A stretch of DNA of 64,000 nt from Cohnella sp. AR92 (GTDB taxonomy: Bacteria > Bacillota > Bacilli > Paenibacillales > Paenibacillaceae), in NCBI RefSeq assembly GCF_003990975.1, contig NZ_RZJR01000001.1, positions 372,001 to 436,000 on the forward strand, in the 5' to 3' direction. The translations under genes were made by a program, and so were the position numbers. Shown here in pieces: positions 8,302-15,754 of this stretch. The stretch's first letter is position 1. Each line of letters opens with the position of its first letter. Under the pieces are notes generated by a model. That model did no database searches and was not told the DNA's origin. It was given only the letters and a program-made list of their open reading frames with translations.

Positions 8302-10173
8302 GTGTTTAAGAAAACGAAAAAACCGATCGAAGAAGTGCTTACCGTCACCCGGGAAGACAGACGCGCTTTGTCCAGCGTTCCCGATCCGGAGAAAATCCGT
8401 TCGAATTCCGATCGGCGGGGAAGGCGAAGAGAGACGGAGGGCGCGGCGGAAGGCGATGCCGAAGAGCTCAACCGGCTGAGGCTTCTGAGCCTGCGGTACA
8501 TGGCGGACTTCGACGTACGCATATCGAGACTGAGGGAGAGCAAACGAAAGGCGGTCAAGGGACGCGCCGTGGACATCTCGGCGACAGGGCTGCTGGTCGA
8601 GATCGATCCCTCCATCGGGCACGAGACCTTCCCGGTCGGCTTGAAGGCGTTCATTCGCTGCCGCATTCCCCCGGGAACGATGCCGGAAGGCTTCGAATCG
8701 TCGGTGAAGCTGGAAGCGACCGTCGTCCGGACGTTCGCCCGCGAAGAGGGCAGCCGGGAGCGGCGGATGCTGGCGTTCGAATTCGCCAAGCCTCTCACCG
8801 AATACCTGCGGCGCAAGCGCTGGGGCTACTCGGTTTATCTCGCGAGCACGATGCTTCTGTTCGCGTCGCTCTTCATCGTGTTGATGCGAACCGAGAGCAT
8901 CATTTACTTCAAATACCATTCGCTGCTGTATCTGTACAGCTTGATCGCAGCCGCCTTCCTGCTGACCCGGTATTTGTTCGGGGCGCTGTATCGGGACGTC
9001 CCGGTCAACCCCCATTACACTCCGGGCGTGTCGATCGTCATCCCTTGCTTCAACGAGGAAGAGTGGATTCACCGGACGATTCTCAGCTGCGTCAATCAGG
9101 AATATCCGATCAACCGGCTTGAGGTCATCGTCGTGGACGACCGATCGACGGACGGCTCCGCGAAGCGAATCGAAGAGGTGCTGGAGTGGGTTCATCGCGA
9201 AGCCGAGCGGTTCGGAACAAAGGAGCGCGTCAAGATGCACGTCCTCCCGGTGAACGGGGGCAAGCGCGAAGCTTTGGTTCAAGGCGTCAAGATGGCGAAG
9301 CACGATCTTGTCGTGTTCGTCGATTCCGACAGCTTCCTGGAGCCGAACGCCATTCGCCATCTCGTCCAGCCGTTCCAGGATCCGAAGATGGGCGGCGTCG
9401 CCGGCCGGACGGACGTGGAGAACAAGTTCACGAATTCGATCACGAAGCTTCAGACGGTGCGCTATTATGTCGCCTTCCGCATCATGAAGGCCGCCGAGGC
9501 TTGGTTCGACAGCGTGACCTGCTTGTCCGGTCCGTTGTCCTGCTATCGCAAGGAGCTTATCCTGCAGCATTCGGATGCTTGGCTGAACCAGAAGTTCCTC
9601 GGACAGCCGGCGACGTTCGGGGACGACCGAAGCATGACCAACTTCATCCTGAAGACACACCGGACGAGCTATCAGGATTCGGCGATCTGCTCGACCATCG
9701 TTCCTTCCCGCATGGATGTGTTCCTGAAGCAGCAGATGCGCTGGAAGCGCTCATGGCTGCGGGAGTCGCTCCGCGCATGCTCGTTCATCTGGAAGAAGGA
9801 GCCGTTCATGGCGCTGTTCTTCCTCATCGGGCTGATCGTGCCGATCGCCGCTCCCGTCATCGTTCTGTACAATCTCGTGTACGTGCCGGTCGTTTATCGC
9901 ATTTTCCCAGGGACGTTCTTGATGGGACTTCTGCTTATGGCGATGCTGATGAGCCTGGCCCATCTCTTCTTCCGCAGGAGCCGGCTGTGGTACTTCGGGA
10001 TCGTGTTCTGCGTGTTCTATGAATTCGTGCTTCTCTGGCAGATGCCGGTGGCGTGGGTAACCTTCTGGAAGTCCACGTGGGGAACGCGGGAGACTCCGCA
10101 GGACATCGAAGCGAAGCGGAAGAAAGCGGAGCGCAAGCAGAAGAGAAAAGATAAATTCGGCATGCCGTCTTAG
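8302..10173 (+). CDS. processive GT2 glycosyltransferase with N-terminal PilZ domain
   Basis: Predicted polysaccharide synthase of 623 residues. A PilZ-like domain lies at ~60-165: its second motif is clear (DISATG, ~88), while the first is not the usual RxxxR at the expected place (RLLSLR; RESKR lies close by). Two membrane helices follow (~173-225). The catalytic domain has VSIVIPCFNEEEW (~244), VVDDRSTDGS, FVDSDSF (~338), GDDRSM and QQMRWKRSW (~477), the last being the QxxRW motif of cellulose and hyaluronan synthases. Three C-terminal helices form the export channel region. PilZ domains bind c-di-GMP, so polymer synthesis is probably under c-di-GMP control. The GTG at 8302 with GGAG 8 nt upstream is preferred; the ATG at 8260 is an alternative. 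Confidence 0.88.
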   Translation: MFKKTKKPIEEVLTVTREDRRALSSVPDPEKIRSNSDRRGRRRETEGAAEGDAEELNRLRLLSLRYMADFDVRISRLRESKRKAVKGRAVDISATGLLVEIDPSIGHETFPVGLKAFIRCRIPPGTMPEGFESSVKLEATVVRTFAREEGSRERRMLAFEFAKPLTEYLRRKRWGYSVYLASTMLLFASLFIVLMRTESIIYFKYHSLLYLYSLIAAAFLLTRYLFGALYRDVPVNPHYTPGVSIVIPCFNEEEWIHRTILSCVNQEYPINRLEVIVVDDRSTDGSAKRIEEVLEWVHREAERFGTKERVKMHVLPVNGGKREALVQGVKMAKHDLVVFVDSDSFLEPNAIRHLVQPFQDPKMGGVAGRTDVENKFTNSITKLQTVRYYVAFRIMKAAEAWFDSVTCLSGPLSCYRKELILQHSDAWLNQKFLGQPATFGDDRSMTNFILKTHRTSYQDSAICSTIVPSRMDVFLKQQMRWKRSWLRESLRACSFIWKKEPFMALFFLIGLIVPIAAPVIVLYNLVYVPVVYRIFPGTFLMGLLLMAMLMSLAHLFFRRSRLWYFGIVFCVFYEFVLLWQMPVAWVTFWKSTWGTRETPQDIEAKRKKAERKQKRKDKFGMPS

Positions 10174-10188
10174 ACAGGAGGGGCTTAA

Positions 10189-11955
10189 ATGTGGGGACGC
10201 AAGCGAAGCCCTGCCCTTGACTACAAGAAGAAAAACCGCCGCAAGCGCGTGCGCACGGTCGCCCAAGCGGCGATTCTCGTCGCGGTGGGGTATCTGGTGT
10301 ACGACTCGTTGGGGTACGGGGACAAGTTCAACGAACCGGATCGGGCGAAGTGGACGAGCGACAAAGGCTTTATCGCGGTCTCCTACTTCGGCGTCAGCCG
10401 TTCGGGGACTCCCAAGCTGATCGCGAAGAGCCAATTGGAAGAGCAGTTGAAGGCTCTTAAGGCTCAGGGGTACGTGACGATCTCCCAGCAGGATGTCATC
10501 GATTATTATAAGAGCGGCAAGAAGCTGCCGGACAAAGCGCTGTTCCTGTCGTTCGAGGACGGGCGCAACGATTCGGCCATCTTCGCCGAGCCCTATCTGC
10601 AGCGCTATAACTACAAGGCGACGTTCTTGTCCTATGCGGACAAGATGGGCAACGGCGAACGCAAATTTCTTCAGCCCAAGGACATGAAGAAGATGACGAG
10701 AACCGGCTACTGGGAGCTCGGGTCCAACGGCTATCGCTTGTCCTATATCAACGTCGTCGACAGCGAAGGCAACTTTATCGGCAACAAGGCCGAGAACGAG
10801 CTGCGCAATAAGAAAAAGATCGATTACTACAACCATTACCTGGTGGACTTTATCCGCGACAGCGACATGATTCCGACGGAGAACCGGCAGGAGATGGAAG
10901 CTCGGATCGCCTACGACTACGATCAGATGAACAAAATCTATACGGACAAGCTGGGCTTCGTTCCGGGCGTGTACATGATCATGCATGCGAATGCGCTGAA
11001 CGAGGGGATGAATCCGCTTGTCTCGGCCGCCAACGAGCGGAATATCGAGAAGATTTTCCAGATGGACTTCGATCGGGAGGGGGACGCTCTCAATACGAAG
11101 GCCGGCAGTCTCTACGATCTGACAAGGGTGCAGCCGCAAGCCTATTGGTATACGAATCATCTGCTGATGAGAATCCGGGACGACACCGGGGAACCGATGA
11201 AGTTCGTAACGGGGGAGAAGGATCGGGCGAACGATTGGACGCTGGTGAACGGAGCGGCGGAGTTTAGGGGCAATCGTATCGCCCTCACCTCGGAGGCCGG
11301 CGGCACGGGGCTTCTGACGCTGAAGGGCGGCGAGAGCTACAAGGACATCCGGCTGGACGCGAGCTTGGAAGGCAATGTCGTCGGCAAGCAAGCCCTCTAT
11401 GTTCGCTACGATTCGGAGAGCGGCTCCTACGTTCGCTTGACTTTGGACAATAATCGACTCATTCTCGAACAGAAGAAGCCCGGCGGGACGACGGAGCGGC
11501 TGTTCTCGGAGGAGCTTGATCCGGTAGAGTGGGAAGACCTGGATCTGGCCTTGAACAAGGCAACGACCTACTCGAAGGAGCGGATTTCTTCCGTCGATCT
11601 GACGGAGGAGACTCAGTACCCTATCAACGTGAAGAAAACGAGGAGGGTATCGGTCTCCATTCAGGGAAGCAAGCTGAGCGTTCGGGTGAACGGACGGGCG
11701 ATCATCGAGGACGAGAGCATCGACAGCTCGATCGCGCGCGGTACGGTTGCGATGGAATCGGAGTATCACAAGCAGGGCGACAATGACGACATTTACGACG
11801 GGGTATTCGACGACGTTCGGGTAAAGGCGCTTCCGGAGAACGGCGAGGAAGGCGATGTCCTGTACGAGAACCGTCTCAACGGGACGGAGAAGGCTCTGGC
11901 CGGAGCGAAGAGCGCGTGGAATTCCACGGTCGATTGGTTCATAAAGACATTCTGA
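10189..11955 (+). CDS. membrane-anchored NodB-like protein with C-terminal LamG-like domain
   Basis: Protein of 588 residues with a basic N-terminus and one membrane helix (~25-45), so the rest should be outside. Residues ~60-330 resemble a polysaccharide deacetylase/TIM-barrel fold (ALFLSFEDGRNDS in place of TFDDG; YKATFLSYADK), but the His pair normally found after GHEIG is missing (ELGSNGYRLS). Catalytic deacetylase activity is therefore doubtful. Residues ~350-560 are a beta-rich LamG/concanavalin-like module (VRYDSESGSYVRLTLDNNRLILEQ; RVSVSIQGSKLSVRVNG) that could bind polymer. It lies 15 bp after the synthase gene and belongs to the same operon. A modification or export accessory role is inferred. 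Confidence 0.8.
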   Translation: MWGRKRSPALDYKKKNRRKRVRTVAQAAILVAVGYLVYDSLGYGDKFNEPDRAKWTSDKGFIAVSYFGVSRSGTPKLIAKSQLEEQLKALKAQGYVTISQQDVIDYYKSGKKLPDKALFLSFEDGRNDSAIFAEPYLQRYNYKATFLSYADKMGNGERKFLQPKDMKKMTRTGYWELGSNGYRLSYINVVDSEGNFIGNKAENELRNKKKIDYYNHYLVDFIRDSDMIPTENRQEMEARIAYDYDQMNKIYTDKLGFVPGVYMIMHANALNEGMNPLVSAANERNIEKIFQMDFDREGDALNTKAGSLYDLTRVQPQAYWYTNHLLMRIRDDTGEPMKFVTGEKDRANDWTLVNGAAEFRGNRIALTSEAGGTGLLTLKGGESYKDIRLDASLEGNVVGKQALYVRYDSESGSYVRLTLDNNRLILEQKKPGGTTERLFSEELDPVEWEDLDLALNKATTYSKERISSVDLTEETQYPINVKKTRRVSVSIQGSKLSVRVNGRAIIEDESIDSSIARGTVAMESEYHKQGDNDDIYDGVFDDVRVKALPENGEEGDVLYENRLNGTEKALAGAKSAWNSTVDWFIKTF

Positions 11956-11980
11956 CGAGGATGCCAAGGAGGGAAGCAGA

Positions 11981-13120
11981 ATGGGCGGAGGCGGCCGGGA
12001 ACGGCGAACGTTCGTCGCGGGAAGAAGATTAGCCGTCTTGGCGATTCTGGCGATTGCCGCCTGGCTGCTGCTGCGTCCCGAAGGCAAAGAGGCTAGCCAA
12101 GAGAAGGTTCCTCTCGGGGCGCCGGACATTCAGCCCGAGCTCTCCGCCTGGCTGGCCGACTGGCATTGGGAGGCGGGGCTCGAGGATCTGGACCGTTCGG
12201 CAGACGGACTCGACAGTCTTCAGGTATTCGCCGCCTACTTCGATGAGTCGGATCGCTTGAAGTTTACCGAAGACTTCGCGGAGGGGTTCCCGAACATCCG
12301 GAAGCGAATGGACCAGGCGGCTGGAGTCCGCTTGGATCTGACGCTCGTTAACGACATCATTCGGGAAGACGGTTCGGAGAGCCAGAAGGATCCCGAGCTG
12401 ACCTCCCGGCTGCTGGCGACGGAGGAGAGCCGAACCCGGCATATCGAGGAGATCGCGGCTGCGGTTGAGCAGTACGGCTTCGACGGAGTGGAGCTCGATT
12501 ACGAGAAGGTGAAGGCCGGCGATTGGGATAAGTTGATCTCGCTTATCGAGGAGCTTCAGAAGAGGCTTAGCGAGCTGGGCAAGACGCTTCGGGTCGTGCT
12601 GGAGCCGAGGGCTCCCTTGGAGAAGATCCAACTGCCGGAAGGCCCGACTTACGTCATGATGGCGTACAATCTGTACGGCAGTCACAGCGGACCGGGCCCG
12701 AAGGCGGACGACACCTTCATCGCCAAGCTTGCGGATCGCATGGAGCGCGTTCCGCGGCCGAGGCATATCGCTTTGTCGGCCGGCGGGTTCGATTGGACAG
12801 GCGTGGGCGATTCGCGGACCGAAAGCGAGTCCACCGGGAAGCCGGTGAAGGGAATCACGGAGAGGACCGCCGCCGATCTGGCGAAGAGGAACCCGAGCAA
12901 GCCGGTTCGGGATCCGGACAGCGGAGTTTTGCACTTCGAATACGCGGACGACGAGGGCGTTCCGCACGCGGTCTGGTACGCCGACGGCGAGACGCTCGAG
13001 CATTGGGCGGCGGAGGCGAGAGAGGGCGATATCCAAGGCATCGCGATCTGGAGGCTCGGAGAGCTCGGGGAAGATTCGACGAGCCGGATCGCTTCCGGCC
13101 TCGGCATCAAGGAAGAATAA
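11981..13120 (+). CDS. membrane-anchored GH18-family glycoside hydrolase
   Basis: Protein of 379 residues with an N-terminal membrane anchor (~15-35) and a GH18-like TIM barrel. The catalytic motif is FDGVELDYE with Asp168, Asp173 and Glu175, matching DxxDxDxE except for Glu in the second acidic position. YVMMAYNLYGSHSGPG and IALSAGGFDW fit later barrel strands. GH18 enzymes cleave beta-1,4 bonds next to N-acetylated sugars by substrate-assisted catalysis, so it may trim or release the amino-sugar polymer made by the operon. The start ATG at 11981 follows AAGGAGGGAAG. It is the last gene of the operon; no terminator directly follows. Confidence 0.85.
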   Translation: MGGGGRERRTFVAGRRLAVLAILAIAAWLLLRPEGKEASQEKVPLGAPDIQPELSAWLADWHWEAGLEDLDRSADGLDSLQVFAAYFDESDRLKFTEDFAEGFPNIRKRMDQAAGVRLDLTLVNDIIREDGSESQKDPELTSRLLATEESRTRHIEEIAAAVEQYGFDGVELDYEKVKAGDWDKLISLIEELQKRLSELGKTLRVVLEPRAPLEKIQLPEGPTYVMMAYNLYGSHSGPGPKADDTFIAKLADRMERVPRPRHIALSAGGFDWTGVGDSRTESESTGKPVKGITERTAADLAKRNPSKPVRDPDSGVLHFEYADDEGVPHAVWYADGETLEHWAAEAREGDIQGIAIWRLGELGEDSTSRIASGLGIKEE

Positions 13121-13175
13121 GGCGAGAAGAGTGGTGCCAGAATCAAAGTTTGGGAACGGGGGTTCAGGGGGCCAG

Positions 13176-13261
13176 GGGCAGGATAAGCGCTAACGGAAGT
13201 GAGAGACCTTTAGCGGCTTCAAAAGCAAGCCTTCAAGAGTTAACGGAAATTAGAGACGTTT
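13176..13261 (+). repeat. dispersed intergenic repeat, copy 1
   Basis: The first 44 bp (13176-13219) align without gaps with 57976-58019 at 36 of 44 positions. A second module (ACGGAAATTAGAGACGTTTA, ending 13261) has a relative (ACGGGAATCAGAGACGCTTA) ending at 58071. Both copies sit directly downstream of an operon. Confidence 0.6.
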
Positions 13262-13317
13262 AAACAGGGAATTATGGTTCAATCCGGCTGTTATCTATAA
13301 AATAAAGGCCTTTGGTT

Positions 13318-13374
13318 CCGTTAGATTTTCAAGAGGCGTTTCTCGCGAAAATAAGGGCTTCTAATTTCCCTTAG
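13318..13374 (-). repeat. inverted relative of the intergenic repeat
   Basis: On the minus strand it begins CTAAGGGAAATTAG (13374-13361), against TTAACGGAAATTAG at 13240-13253 on the plus strand, and ends in CTAACGG. The inverted arrangement could fold in RNA. Confidence 0.4.
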
Positions 13375-13433
13375 AGCTACAAGGGGGTAGCGTTACGCTT
13401 CTCCAGGAGATACATACCCTTTTTCGTATGATT

Positions 13434-13467
13434 AGGTCAGCCCGAGAGTTCGGGTTGGCCTATTTTT
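13434..13467 (+). terminator. intrinsic terminator downstream of the exopolysaccharide operon
   Basis: Twelve-bp stem (AGGTCAGCCCGA with TCGGGTTGGCCT, two G-U pairs), loop GAGT, then TATTTTT. It lies 310 bp after the last operon gene and is the first good terminator on that strand. Confidence 0.65.
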
Positions 13468-13571
13468 ATGCCGTTTTATGATGGTGGCAGCCGGGGGAGT
13501 TACACAATTGGGGAGCTCGCGGAATACAGTCGGTCTTTGGGACTCGGAGTGTGTCCTGTCAGAAAAATATT

Positions 13572-13619
13572 CGGCCTGCGACTGCAGTTCCAGTAGGAAC
13601 AACGCAGATTCACAGGCCG
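13572..13619. other. nested three-part hairpin of unknown role
   Basis: CGGCCTG (13572-13578) pairs with CAGGCCG (13613-13619). Inside, CTGC pairs with GCAG and GTTCC pairs with GGAAC around an AGTA loop. There is no T-run on either side, so it is not a simple terminator. It could be part of a structured RNA or a palindromic repeat. Confidence 0.4.
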
Positions 13620-13709
13620 ATTGCATGTACATTCATGGTGGCGGCCGTCAGGCTATGTTAGGTTGTAACAGCCTCTTCTGCTTATTGCGGCGATCTCGCT
13701 GGCGACAGA

Positions 13710-13856
13710 TTACTGCTCCTGCGCCGGCGGTTCTTCTTCGAAGGCGATCAGCGTAATCGGATGGCCGGTTGACTGCGCTAGCTGCTGCTCCAACTGCCGG
13801 ATTTGCTGGATCTCCTCCTGCCGTAGATGGGCGAACGCATAGGGCTCGGTATTCAT
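13710..13856 (-). CDS. small acidic protein of unknown function
   Basis: Protein of 48 residues starting MNTEPYAFAHLRQEEI. The start was placed at 13856 because AGAGGAG lies 9 nt upstream; the longer frame from 13922 has no such site. Residues 11-32 are a Gln/Glu-rich helix (EEIQQIRQLEQQL), followed by a short strand (PITLIAFEEE). No signal peptide, membrane helix or Cys. I do not recognise the family. It is followed by no clear terminator and stands alone between the repeat block and fumC. Confidence 0.6.
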   Translation of the reverse strand: MNTEPYAFAHLRQEEIQQIRQLEQQLAQSTGHPITLIAFEEEPPAQEQ

Positions 13857-13963
13857 GGTCGATTGCTCCTCTTCTAACGGATTGTGGATATTAGCAGTAT
13901 GAGCAAGGACGACGGAATCCATAACCGGCGTTCGAAGCGTTCGGATGAGGAGAGGCTTGCCGC

Positions 13964-15349
13964 TCAGGCTTGCCCGATCATGTCCTCGGGGCGCACGTAA
14001 TTATCGAATTGCTCCTCTGTCAGGAGGCCGGTCTGCAGGGCGGCTTCCTTCAAGGAAAGACCTTCCTTATGGGCGAGCTTGGCGATCTTGGCGGCGTTCT
14101 CGTAGCCGATATGCGGGTTCAGCGCCGTGACCAGCATGAGGGATTGCTCCAGATTGCGCCGGAGTATTTTCTCGTTCGGCTCGATCCCGACGGCGCAATG
14201 CTCGTTGAAGGAGCGGATCGCGTCGGCCAGCAAGCGGACGGATTGCAGGAAGTTGTGCAGGATGACCGGCTTGAACACGTTCAGCTCGAAGTTGCCTTGG
14301 CTGGCGGCGAAGCCGATGACCGCGTCGTTGCCCATGACCTGGCAGGCCACCATCGTCAGCGCCTCGCACTGGGTCGGGTTCACCTTGCCGGGCATGATCG
14401 AGCTTCCCGGCTCGTTCTCGGGGATGGTAATCTCCCCGATGCCGGAGCGCGGGCCGCTGGCGAGCCAGCGGACGTCGTTGGCGATCTTCATGAGATCGGC
14501 CGCGAGAGCCTTGAGCGCGCCATGGGCATAGACCATCTGGTCGTGGCTGGTCAGCGCATGGAACTTGTTCGACGAAGAGACGAAGGTGTGGCCCGTGTAG
14601 GCGCTCAGCTCCGCGGCCACTTCATCGCCGAAGGAAGCGGGGGCATTGATCCCGGTTCCGACCGCGGTGCCTCCGATCGCCAGCTCGGACAGCGATTTGA
14701 CGCTTTCGAAGATCATGATGCTGGATCGATCGAGCATCGCCCACCAACCGCTGATCTCCTGCCCTAGAGACAAGGGAGTCGCATCTTGCAAGTGGGTGCG
14801 CCCGATCTTGACGATGCTCCGGAACTTCTCCATTTTCTCGCGGAACGTCTCCTTCAGCTCGTCGATGGCGGGAAGCAGCCGCTCCAGCACCGCGACCGTG
14901 CCTGCGATATGCATGGCTGTCGGGAAGGTGTCGTTCGAACTTTGGGAACGATTGACATCGTCGTTCGGATGGACCTTCAGCTCGCTCTCCGTCGCCTGCA
15001 GCCATTGGTTCGCGCGCCGGGCGAGCACCTCGTTCACGTTCATGTTGCTCTGGGTGCCGCTGCCGGTCTGCCAGACGACGAGCGGGAAGTGTTCGTCCCA
15101 GCGGCCTTCGTAGACTTCCTCCGCGGCCGCGATAATCGCATCCGCCTTCAGCGGGGCCAGCGCGCCGAGATTCCGGTTCACGCTTGCGGCCGCTTTCTTC
15201 AGAAGGGCGAACGCCCGTATCAGCTCGAGAGGCATCCGTTCCGTGCCGATGCGGAAGTGCCGGCGGCTGCGTTCCGTCTGCGCTCCCCACATGGCTTCGG
15301 CCGGAACCTGAATTTCTCCCATCGTGTCGTGCTCCGTACGGAATTCCAT
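13964..15349 (-). CDS. fumC: class II fumarate hydratase
   Basis: Iron-independent fumarase (fumarate plus water gives malate) of the citric acid cycle, active as a cytoplasmic tetramer. The protein is 461 residues. It has [13 protein letters not shown] near 100, the substrate-binding QSSNDTFPT, and the family signature [11 protein letters not shown] near 315. It begins [16 protein letters not shown], the normal N-terminus; the frame extends upstream to 15520 but that part is not conserved in kind. The start at 15349 has AAAGG upstream. The gene is monocistronic on the minus strand. Confidence 0.95.
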   Translation of the reverse strand: MEFRTEHDTMGEIQVPAEAMWGAQTERSRRHFRIGTERMPLELIRAFALLKKAAASVNRNLGALAPLKADAIIAAAEEVYEGRWDEHFPLVVWQTGSGTQSNMNVNEVLARRANQWLQATESELKVHPNDDVNRSQSSNDTFPTAMHIAGTVAVLERLLPAIDELKETFREKMEKFRSIVKIGRTHLQDATPLSLGQEISGWWAMLDRSSIMIFESVKSLSELAIGGTAVGTGINAPASFGDEVAAELSAYTGHTFVSSSNKFHALTSHDQMVYAHGALKALAADLMKIANDVRWLASGPRSGIGEITIPENEPGSSIMPGKVNPTQCEALTMVACQVMGNDAVIGFAASQGNFELNVFKPVILHNFLQSVRLLADAIRSFNEHCAVGIEPNEKILRRNLEQSLMLVTALNPHIGYENAAKIAKLAHKEGLSLKEAALQTGLLTEEQFDNYVRPEDMIGQA

Positions 15350-15754
15350 AGGCGGACCCGTCCTTTCGCGATTGGAATGATTCACCCCGATTGTACACCC
15401 AAACGGCGTTGCCGGGATGAATAAGATAACGTTATAGGGTTCCCTAACGATTCTTACCCATCCGGGAGGTTTTATTGCCGGGAATCGACGAGTGCTGAGA
15501 AAATTTTGTGCGAATGGCATTGTTTCGGGGGAGCAGGAGGGGGGAGAACTTGGGCAGAATTCGCCGTTCCCTATCCGGGAATCGCGATCTCTTCTCCTTC
15601 AGGCTGCCCCTGCTATCCTCCCGCACAGTTCCTGAGCGAAGGGGAGAAGCGGCCTAGCTGTCGTAAGGGCAGGCAAGGAGGAATGCGAACGGGGAATGCC
15701 GGCCGAATGAAAACGGGCGCCGTCGAGGCGCCCGCCGGGTATGCGGAGCTAGAG
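15350..15754. other. 405-bp intergenic region between fumC and the ABC exporter
   Basis: It contains the fumC leader (a TACAAT-like -10 on the minus strand at 15390-15395 without a convincing -35), then ~300 bp in which I see no gene, and finally the terminator of the exporter operon at 15710-15734. Confidence 0.5.
15710..15734 (-). terminator. intrinsic terminator of the ABC exporter operon
   Basis: Eight-bp stem CGGGCGCC/GGCGCCCG (15714-15734) with a five-base loop; on the minus strand it is followed by TTTT (15710-15713 read as AAAA on plus). It lies 20 bp after the stop of the second exporter gene. Confidence 0.7.

Larger units (their letters stand above)
13121..13709. other. 589-bp intergenic block without a credible gene
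   Basis: It holds a degenerate intergenic repeat (13176-13261), an inverted relative of it (13318-13374), a plus-strand terminator (13434-13467) and a nested hairpin (13572-13619). The longest open frame (13478-13756) has no ribosome site and no plausible protein composition. Confidence 0.6.

Noticed and set aside
9751..12129. 792-codon open frame on the minus strand across the polysaccharide genes
   Set aside because: Antisense to three well-supported genes; caused by high GC at third positions. No domains or ribosome site.
13478..13756. 92-codon open frame in the repeat block
   Set aside because: Runs through the nested hairpin, lacks a ribosome site and has no protein-like composition.
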